Assembly (NCBI GenBank): GCA_017555585.1
Contig: JAFZGA010000012.1
Span: 1-49,980 of the forward strand
DNA length: 49,980 nucleotides
Source of the DNA: Bacteroidaceae bacterium
GTDB taxonomy: Bacteria > Bacteroidota > Bacteroidia > Bacteroidales > Bacteroidaceae
Direction: 5' to 3'
Part shown: positions 44,767 to 49,980 of the stretch, in pieces
Numbering within the stretch: position 1 is the first letter of the stretch
Layout of the letters: every line of letters begins with the position of its first letter
Position numbers and translations under genes: made by a program
The notes under the pieces: model-generated
Seen by the model: the letters and a program-made list of their open reading frames with translations, nothing else
Told to the model about the DNA's origin: nothing
Databases searched by the model: none

Positions 44767-45963
44767 TTAATCCAGAATATTGAAACCTGCATCAATCAAT
44801 GCCGATTTAATCTTGCTGATGTGCTCGAAGTTGCGTGTCTCAAGGTCGATACGTATCCAGCAACCTGTTACGCCTGTATTGGCATTTGTGCGCTCGTGGT
44901 GCACACCGATAACGTTACCGCCAAGGTCGGCAATAATCTTTGATACCAACACCAACTGACCGGGCTTGTCGAGAAGCTCAACTTTGAGTAGTGCTGAACG
45001 GCCTGAGGTGAAAAGACCACGTTTGATGACACGGTCAAGGATGTTTACGTCGATATTGCCACCAGAAACAACACAAATAACATTCTTACCTTCAACGGGA
45101 ATCTTGTCGAACAATACTGCCGCAGCAGCAACAGCGCCTGCGCCTTCAGAAATAAGTTTCTGATGCTCGAGCATAGAGAGTATTGCCGATGAAACCTCAT
45201 CGTCGGTTACGGTTACGATGCCGTCAACGTATTGGCTACAGAATTCGAATGTGTTCTCGCCAGGCTGTTTTACTGCAATACCGTCAGCGATTGTTGAAAC
45301 TGATGCGAGACGCTCAATCTGCTTGTGTTCCACGGAATTCTTCATGCTTGGAGCACCTGCTGCCTGTACGCCGTATACCTTGATGTTGGGGTTCAATGAT
45401 TTTAGAGCGAATGCAACGCCTGAGATTAGACCACCGCCACCAATAGGTACTACAACTACATCAACATTTTTCATCTGGTCGATGAGTTCAAGACCTATTG
45501 TGCCCTGTCCGGCAATCACATCAATATCATCGAATGGGTGAATGAATGTATAACCTTTCTCGTCACGCAATTCAATAGCACGCTTGTATGCGTCATCGTA
45601 AACACCCTCTACAAGGCAAATTTCTGCACCGTAGTTTCTAGTTGCTTCGACTTTTGAGATTGGCGCACAGTCGGGGAGGCAGATTGTTGACTTTATGCCA
45701 TTCTTGGTGGCTGCAAGCGCAACACCCTGCGCGTGGTTACCTGCTGAGCAGGCGATAACACCCTTTGCCTTCTCTTCGTCCGAAAGTTGAGAAATCTTGT
45801 AGTATGAACCGCGTACTTTGAACGAACCGGTCAACTGCAGATTTTCGGGCTTTATGAAAATGTTACCCTTCTTGTTCAAATATGGAGCAGGAATTAGCTC
45901 TGTGCGACGTATGACATCCTTGAGGACATACGATGCGTGATAGATTTTGTCGAGTGTAAGCAT
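44767..45963 (-). CDS. ilvA: Threonine ammonia-lyase (threonine dehydratase)
   Basis: A 398-residue PLP enzyme that converts threonine to 2-oxobutanoate and ammonia, the first step to isoleucine. The PLP lysine is Lys49 in LTGSFKVRGSYYKI, the phosphate-binding loop is PIGGGGLISGVAFAL, and a single C-terminal ACT domain (about 325-398) may bind an allosteric amino acid. It is shorter than E. coli IlvA and matches the short, single-ACT form. ridA follows in the same transcript. Confidence 0.93.
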   Translation of the reverse strand: MLTLDKIYHASYVLKDVIRRTELIPAPYLNKKGNIFIKPENLQLTGSFKVRGSYYKISQLSDEEKAKGVIACSAGNHAQGVALAATKNGIKSTICLPDCAPISKVEATRNYGAEICLVEGVYDDAYKRAIELRDEKGYTFIHPFDDIDVIAGQGTIGLELIDQMKNVDVVVVPIGGGGLISGVAFALKSLNPNIKVYGVQAAGAPSMKNSVEHKQIERLASVSTIADGIAVKQPGENTFEFCSQYVDGIVTVTDDEVSSAILSMLEHQKLISEGAGAVAAAAVLFDKIPVEGKNVICVVSGGNIDVNILDRVIKRGLFTSGRSALLKVELLDKPGQLVLVSKIIADLGGNVIGVHHERTNANTGVTGCWIRIDLETRNFEHISKIKSALIDAGFNILD

Positions 45964-45982
45964 GTTTTTATATGTTTATTCG

Positions 45983-45990
45983 CAAAAGTA
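45983..45990 (-). promoter_or_regulatory. Candidate -7 element of ilvA-ridA promoter
   Basis: On the minus strand, TACTTTTG (45990 to 45983) matches TAnnTTTG exactly, 19 bases before the ilvA ATG. No good -33 element is seen at the expected distance, so the call is weak. Confidence 0.4.
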
Positions 45991-46042
45991 CAACTATTTT
46001 TTTATATCGTACATGTAGCTGTGAAAAAATCTTTTATTTTTT

Positions 46043-46072
46043 TTTGTTTTCATAATTTAAATAGTAATTTTG
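46043..46072 (+). promoter_or_regulatory. Promoter of cobalamin-controlled operon
   Basis: TTTG (46043-46046) and TAATTTTG (46065-46072) match both elements, with an 18-base gap, slightly short. The predicted start near 46079 coincides with the 5' edge of the riboswitch. Confidence 0.55.
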
Positions 46073-46079
46073 TCGCGGA

Positions 46080-46250
46080 CAATGGTGTAGCAACCCGCTT
46101 TTGAGGTTGTTAGTAAAAGGGAATCCGGTTTGAATCCGGAGCTATACCCGTAGCTGTAAGTTCATTGGTTCTTCGGCATTCTTTTGCCACTGCCCCGTGT
46201 TGGGGTGGGAAGGCGCCGGAGAGGAACGAGCCAGAAAACCTGCCTTGTCG
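46080..46250 (+). promoter_or_regulatory. Cobalamin riboswitch
   Basis: The conserved core is plain: AAAAGGGAATCCGG (from 46115), GCTATACCCGTAGCTGTAAG (46141-46160), GCCACTGCCC (46186-46195), GGGAAGGCGCCGGAG (about 46207-46221, including the B12-box side) and GAGCCAGAAAACCTGCC (46228-46244). This is the class that binds adenosyl- or other cobalamins and usually shuts off expression when B12 is present. The controlled genes, a TonB receptor and a BtuG-like lipoprotein, fit B12 uptake. Confidence 0.95.
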
Positions 46251-46258
46251 GTTTGTTT

Positions 46259-46288
46259 TATAAAAAGTCTCGGGTGAAGGCTTTTATA
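46259..46288 (+). promoter_or_regulatory. Hairpin in riboswitch expression platform
   Basis: TATAAAAAG (46259-46267) pairs with CTTTTATA (46281-46288) with one bulged A. The start codon is 12 bases further on. It may control access to the ribosome site or act with the T-rich GGCTTTGTTTTA after it; which of the two cannot be decided from sequence. Confidence 0.4.
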
Positions 46289-46299
46289 GGCTTTGTTTT

Positions 46300-48288
46300 A
46301 TGTCGCGTTATTTTATCGGTAAATGGATATATACCTTGTGTATATTCCTATTTGTGCATTCTGTCTCGTTGGCGCAGGTTGTGGATTCTACGGCTTGTGA
46401 GCAACTGTTTGAGGTAGAGGTGGTGTCGTCGGTCAAACCGTCGTTGCTATCTTCGTCGTCGCCTTTGCAGGTGATGGAGCAGGACGATTTTTTGCGTACA
46501 GGTGTCTTGTCACTTTCTGATGCTTTGAAACGCATGACCGGTGTCAACGTACACGATTATGGCGGCTTGGGTGGCTTGAAGACGGTTTCGGTCCGCGGGC
46601 TCGGAGCTAAGCATACCGCTGTCAGCTACGATGGTCTAGTGATTTCTAATGCCCAGAGCGGTCAAGTGGATATAGGTCGCCTGTCGCTTGAAAATATAGG
46701 AGTTCTGTCGTTGTCTGTCGCTGGTGAAGATGATATATTCAAGAGTGCTACCGAACATGCATCGGGCTCGTTGCTGACATTGTACGCCTTGCGTCCTATG
46801 GGAACCTCTTCATATATGCGCATGCGTACCGGGTCGTTTGGGCTTGTTGATGCGACTTTGCATCATAACCATTTTTTTTCAGGCAGTTGGTCGGGTTCGT
46901 TACATGGTAATTATATGCGGAGTGATGGCTGTTATCCGTTTGTTCTTGTAAATGGTGTGAATGAAACTGTTGAGAAACGTCGTGACAGTGATGTGCAGTC
47001 GTTTAATGTCGAGGGTAATCTGTTCGGTACGCTCTATGGTGGCGATTTGTCCATGAAAATAAGTTTCTATGATTCTGAGCGTGGCTTGCCTGGTGCGGTC
47101 AACCTGTATAATAAGGAGAATCGCGAACGTCTGTGGGATGATAATTTGTATTTTCAGGCGCATTACGATAAGCCTTTGAGTGAGCATTTCCGTCTGAAAG
47201 CGCGTTTGAAGTACGATTATCAGTATTCCAAGTATAAGGAGATAAACAAGAACTATTCGTCAGGTCAGCAGATTGATATTAACGAGAAGAATGAGTACTA
47301 TGCCTCGGTCGGTGTCAAATACGTTCCATTGCGCGCTCTTTCATTTGCTTTGACTTCTGATGTCGCCTATTCGACCCTTTATAATAATTTCGAGGACAGT
47401 AAGGCTCCCCGGCGTGTCAGCTCGATATCTCTGCTTGCAGCGCAATATAGAACAGACCGCTTTTCGGCTACGGCTTCGCTTTTGGGAACGTTTGTCGCGG
47501 ATGCTGTCAGGAGTGGAGTGCCTCCGGAACCGTATATGCGTGTTTCTCCGTCGTTGGCACTGATGTTCCGTCCTGTGGCGTCTTTTCCTTTGCGTTTGCG
47601 TCTTTCTTATAAGGACAGTTATCGTGTGCCTACATTTGCCGACCTCTATTACTTGCGTCTTGGAAATGTCGGGCTTAAACCCGAAAAAGCTTCTCAATTT
47701 AATTTCGGAGTTTTATGGAGTGCTTCATTCGATAGGGTGGTGGAGTATGTCTCTGTTGTTGCTGATGGCTATTACAATAGGGTAATCGATAAAATAGTGG
47801 CGTTGCCTACTATGTATGTGTGGAGAATGATGAATTTCGGCGAAGCGGAAATCTCGGGCATCGATTTGAATTCTCAGTTGGAGTTCGCTCTGTTGGAAAG
47901 AATCTCCCTGTTGCTCGATTTGGGCTATTCCTATCAGTATGCAGTGGATGTTACAGATCCATCTGCCAAAAATTATCGGCACCAATTGCCATATACGCCA
48001 CGTCATTCGGGAAAGATGACAATATCGTTGCTCAATCCTTATGTGAATGTGTCATATATCTTTACTGCGGTGGGCCACAGGTATATGTTGCCGCAGAATA
48101 CTTTGCGTAACAGAATCGATGGCTATACTGAGCACTCTTTTTCTGTCAATAGGGATTTTAAGTTTGCATTGTGTGCATTGCGTCTTCAGGGCGAGCTTTT
48201 GAATGTTGGAAACAAACAGTACGAGGTTATACGGTATTATCCGATGCCGCGTTTTTCATGGAGATTGTCAGCTAGTTTTCTTTTTTAA
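46300..48288 (+). CDS. btuB: TonB-dependent receptor, BtuB-type cobalamin transporter
   Basis: A 662-residue outer-membrane receptor. A signal peptide (about 1-26, ending LAQV) precedes a plug domain with DALKRMTGVNVHDYGGLGGL and SVRGLGAKHTAVSYDG, and a 22-strand type barrel ends in Phe (WRLSASFLF). It lacks the N-terminal carboxypeptidase-like domain typical of SusC proteins, as for vitamin and siderophore receptors. The riboswitch upstream and BtuG-like gene downstream support cobalamin as substrate. The receptor-lipoprotein gene gap is 19 bases. Confidence 0.9.
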   Translation: MSRYFIGKWIYTLCIFLFVHSVSLAQVVDSTACEQLFEVEVVSSVKPSLLSSSSPLQVMEQDDFLRTGVLSLSDALKRMTGVNVHDYGGLGGLKTVSVRGLGAKHTAVSYDGLVISNAQSGQVDIGRLSLENIGVLSLSVAGEDDIFKSATEHASGSLLTLYALRPMGTSSYMRMRTGSFGLVDATLHHNHFFSGSWSGSLHGNYMRSDGCYPFVLVNGVNETVEKRRDSDVQSFNVEGNLFGTLYGGDLSMKISFYDSERGLPGAVNLYNKENRERLWDDNLYFQAHYDKPLSEHFRLKARLKYDYQYSKYKEINKNYSSGQQIDINEKNEYYASVGVKYVPLRALSFALTSDVAYSTLYNNFEDSKAPRRVSSISLLAAQYRTDRFSATASLLGTFVADAVRSGVPPEPYMRVSPSLALMFRPVASFPLRLRLSYKDSYRVPTFADLYYLRLGNVGLKPEKASQFNFGVLWSASFDRVVEYVSVVADGYYNRVIDKIVALPTMYVWRMMNFGEAEISGIDLNSQLEFALLERISLLLDLGYSYQYAVDVTDPSAKNYRHQLPYTPRHSGKMTISLLNPYVNVSYIFTAVGHRYMLPQNTLRNRIDGYTEHSFSVNRDFKFALCALRLQGELLNVGNKQYEVIRYYPMPRFSWRLSASFLF

Positions 48289-48307
48289 TATAAATCATTT
48301 AAATTTA

Positions 48308-49387
48308 ATGTCTATGAAACAGAATTTGAAATCAGCGTTTGTCGTAATGTTTTCTTTCCTGTCTTTTGCATGCAGCCCTGATGGAAACAACGATCCTCTT
48401 ATTCCCGATACTGGCAGTAAGGACAGTGTGGCTGTGAGTGAAATCTATTACGTGCTGAATTCCGGTGATTGGAAAAGCAACAACTCTTCACTGACAAGAT
48501 ATGATGCAGCGAGTGGCGAAACGGAACAGTTCTTTTTTGAAACGAAAAATGCTCGTGGACTTGGTAACACAGCAAACGATGTTCTTGTATATGGCTCTAA
48601 AATGTATATTGCCGTTGCAGGTGAGTCTACAATAGAAGTTACAGACCTTGAAGCCAAGTCAATAAAACAGATAGAGTGTGAAGCACAGCCGCGTTATCTT
48701 GCAGCTTCGGGTGGCGATGTCTATGTCTCTTATTACGACGGTTACGTCGCTCGTCTTGATACAGCAACGTTGAGTGTTGAAGCAAAGGTGAAGGTTGGCC
48801 GTAACCCTGAGCAATTGGCGGTAGTGGGCAATAGGCTGTATGTAGCAAATTCCGGCGGTATGGATTGGGATACGGAATTGGGTTATGATAATACGGTTTC
48901 TGTTATAGACATTCCTTCTTTCTGTGAAATAAAGAAAGTTGATGTGGTGCTTAATCCTTCGGTTGTTGTGGCTTTGGGTGAGGGTGTCTTTGTTGCATCT
49001 TATGGCAATTATGCCGATGTGCCAAGTACTTTGCAGTATATAGGTGCTGATGATGTGGTCTCTGTGGTGAATGAATGCAGCAATATGACCGAAATATGCG
49101 CAAATTCGGGTGTGCTTTATGGATTTTTCTCGCAGTATGACGAAAATTGGAATGCTACAATTACATATATGTCATACAATCCTGTTGCAGGCACTGTTGA
49201 TTCTCCGTGGATTAAGGAAAAGGAACTTCCGGCTCCATATAAAGTCTGTTCTGCAGGAAATTTTGTTTGTGTAACATCTTCTGACTATGTGAACGATGGC
49301 GATGTCTATATTTACGATACGGACGGTATGTTGGTGACAAAGATAGCCGTAGGCCTCAATCCTGTAAAAGTTGTAAAGGTAAATTAA
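48308..49387 (+). CDS. btuG: BtuG-like surface cobalamin-binding lipoprotein (beta-propeller)
   Basis: A 359-residue lipoprotein with lipobox LSFAC. The rest is a YncE-like seven-bladed beta-propeller; blade texts include GLGNTANDVLVYGSKMYIAV, PRYLAASGGDVYVSYYDGYV, KVGRNPEQLAVVGNRLYVAN and VGLNPVKVVKVN, the closing blade. In Bacteroides, BtuG proteins sit on the cell surface on top of BtuB, bind B12 with very high affinity and hand it to the receptor. Position after a B12 riboswitch and btuB makes that role very likely. Start may be ATG 48308 or 48314. Confidence 0.88.
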   Translation: MSMKQNLKSAFVVMFSFLSFACSPDGNNDPLIPDTGSKDSVAVSEIYYVLNSGDWKSNNSSLTRYDAASGETEQFFFETKNARGLGNTANDVLVYGSKMYIAVAGESTIEVTDLEAKSIKQIECEAQPRYLAASGGDVYVSYYDGYVARLDTATLSVEAKVKVGRNPEQLAVVGNRLYVANSGGMDWDTELGYDNTVSVIDIPSFCEIKKVDVVLNPSVVVALGEGVFVASYGNYADVPSTLQYIGADDVVSVVNECSNMTEICANSGVLYGFFSQYDENWNATITYMSYNPVAGTVDSPWIKEKELPAPYKVCSAGNFVCVTSSDYVNDGDVYIYDTDGMLVTKIAVGLNPVKVVKVN

Positions 49388-49407
49388 GCTATACCTTATT
49401 ATATATA

Positions 49408-49448
49408 ATAGGAAAGCAGAAAAAAAACACTGCTTTCCTATATTTTTT
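49408..49448 (+). terminator. Terminator of btuB-btuG operon
   Basis: A 12-base stem, ATAGGAAAGCAG (49408-49419) with CTGCTTTCCTAT (49430-49441), encloses an A-rich loop and is followed by ATTTTTTATTTTT. A clear intrinsic terminator. Confidence 0.88.
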
Positions 49449-49678
49449 ATTTTTCTTGAAAAAAAATGGAAAAAAATCTTGTTTTTAAAAAATAATTACT
49501 ACTTTAGCCGTGCAATAGGTAGTTGATTTGTTTTGGCACTTATATTTGCCATTTCAAAAACAGCAATTCTATTAGTGTTTTTTTTGTTGGATTTAGTCCT
49601 GTAAATAGCTTGATTGCACATATTTTACTTGTGTGCTTAATTTTTTTCTCGACTTTTTTCAAAAAAATCTCCAAATAG
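49449..49678. other. AT-rich region upstream of rRNA promoter, no gene
   Basis: This stretch has many A and T runs and no open frame that looks coding. A -7-like TATATTTG at 49541-49548 lacks a -33 partner. TACTTTAG at 49500-49507 with CTTG 18 bases before it could be an extra weak rRNA promoter. AT-rich DNA of this kind is common upstream of rRNA promoters. Confidence 0.4.
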
Positions 49679-49709
49679 TTTGCAGAAACAAAAAATAGTA
49701 CTACCTTTG
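49679..49709 (+). promoter_or_regulatory. rRNA operon promoter
   Basis: TTTG (49679-49682) and TACCTTTG (49702-49709) match both Bacteroidales elements exactly, gap 19. The 16S gene begins about 235 bases later, a normal leader length. Confidence 0.82.
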
Positions 49710-49804
49710 CACTCGCTTTCGGAAAGCAACGCATTAACGCGGTTTTCTTGGGAGCACGATGATCCTTGAAACCATTCCATACAGACAAGCAGTACAACGG
49801 TCTT

Positions 49805-49816
49805 TGTTCTTTAGAA
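49805..49816 (+). promoter_or_regulatory. boxA-like antitermination site in rRNA leader
   Basis: TGTTCTTTAGAA agrees with the E. coli boxA (TGCTCTTTAACA) at 9 of 12 positions and lies in the transcribed leader. boxA binds NusB/S10 in rRNA antitermination. No boxB-like hairpin is obvious beside it. Confidence 0.45.
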
Positions 49817-49944
49817 TGAAGATTAAAGTGTAAAGTAAGGAACGAAAAACGAACCGTCAATTTAGATTTGATATACGAATTTTCCGGCCAGTACAAACAA
49901 TTTGATTAGTTGATGTCCTTTTTGGGGCATTACAGATATAATTT

Positions 49945-49980
49945 ACAACGAAGAGTTTGATCCTGGCTCAGGATGAACGC
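49945..49980 (+). rRNA. 16S ribosomal RNA, 5' end only
   Basis: GAAGAGTTTGATCCTGGCTC, from position 49950, is the universal 16S start and is followed by AGGATGAACGC. By alignment with the E. coli 5' end the mature RNA starts near 49945. The rest lies beyond the window. Confidence 0.97.

Noticed and set aside
49540-49896. 118-residue minus-strand frame in the rRNA leader region
   Set aside because: Lies across the rRNA promoter and leader; Lys/Phe-rich text is what AT-rich noncoding DNA produces.
1-49980. CRISPR arrays, insertion sequences, phage or toxin-antitoxin genes
   Set aside because: No regularly spaced repeats, transposase, integrase or phage structural motifs were seen on either strand.

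Overview
The window looks like a chromosomal segment of a gut-type Bacteroidota, order Bacteroidales. Four things point there. Several promoters fit the Bacteroidales pattern (TTTG at about -33, TAnnTTTG at about -7). Shine-Dalgarno sequences are weak. The gene families are typical: TamL/TamB, a BACON lipoprotein, GH85, the GDE/GT4/GH57 glycogen cluster and btuB-btuG. The segment ends at the start of a 16S rRNA gene. I cannot name the genus. No phage, insertion sequence, CRISPR array or plasmid gene is visible; this is mostly ordinary core genome with short accessory stretches.

Layout. 1-7.1 kb: a MacB/LolD-type ABC transporter (ATPase cut by the window edge, two large FtsX-like permeases) with a lipoprotein serine hydrolase between the permeases. 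Two hairpins lie in the leader of the first permease. 7.2-9.0 kb: an ECF sigma factor, a membrane protein that may be its anti-sigma, a GC-clamped hairpin, an easily missed 58-residue membrane protein and a BACON lipoprotein. 9.1-16.0 kb (minus): TamL and TamB, the outer-membrane assembly pair. 16.3-19.7 kb: a cyclophilin lipoprotein overlapping an M16 protease, then an RluA-type pseudouridine synthase and a TetR regulator whose promoter holds a perfect palindrome. 19.8 kb: initiator tRNA. 20-24 kb: a secreted GH85 endoglycosidase with LamG and a T9SS-like C-terminal domain. 24-26 kb: miaA and a lipid kinase. 26-30.7 kb: glycogen operon (GH133 debranching enzyme, GT4 synthase, GH57-like protein). 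30.8-33.1 kb: SPOR lipoprotein, sugar mutarotase, fucose permease.

33.2-43.7 kb (minus): nine closely packed genes, rimP-nusA-infB-cvpA-sufB-sufC-sufD-sufS-rnhB, joining translation/transcription factors to Fe-S cluster assembly. 43.9 kb: a small membrane-anchored protein of unknown function. 44.4-46.0 kb (minus): ilvA and ridA, the enamine-producing enzyme and its clean-up enzyme. 46.0-49.4 kb: a cobalamin riboswitch controlling a BtuB-type TonB receptor and a BtuG-type surface B12-binding beta-propeller. 49.4-49.98 kb: rRNA operon promoter, a leader with a boxA-like site, and the first bases of 16S rRNA.

The most interesting points are the GH57 homologue in the glycogen operon, which appears to lack both catalytic residues; the 22-bp multi-helix hairpin at 701-769; a duplicated insertion in the serine hydrolase; the candidate TetR operator; and the small unannotated membrane gene at 8371-8547. 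I found no convincing wholly new multi-gene system.
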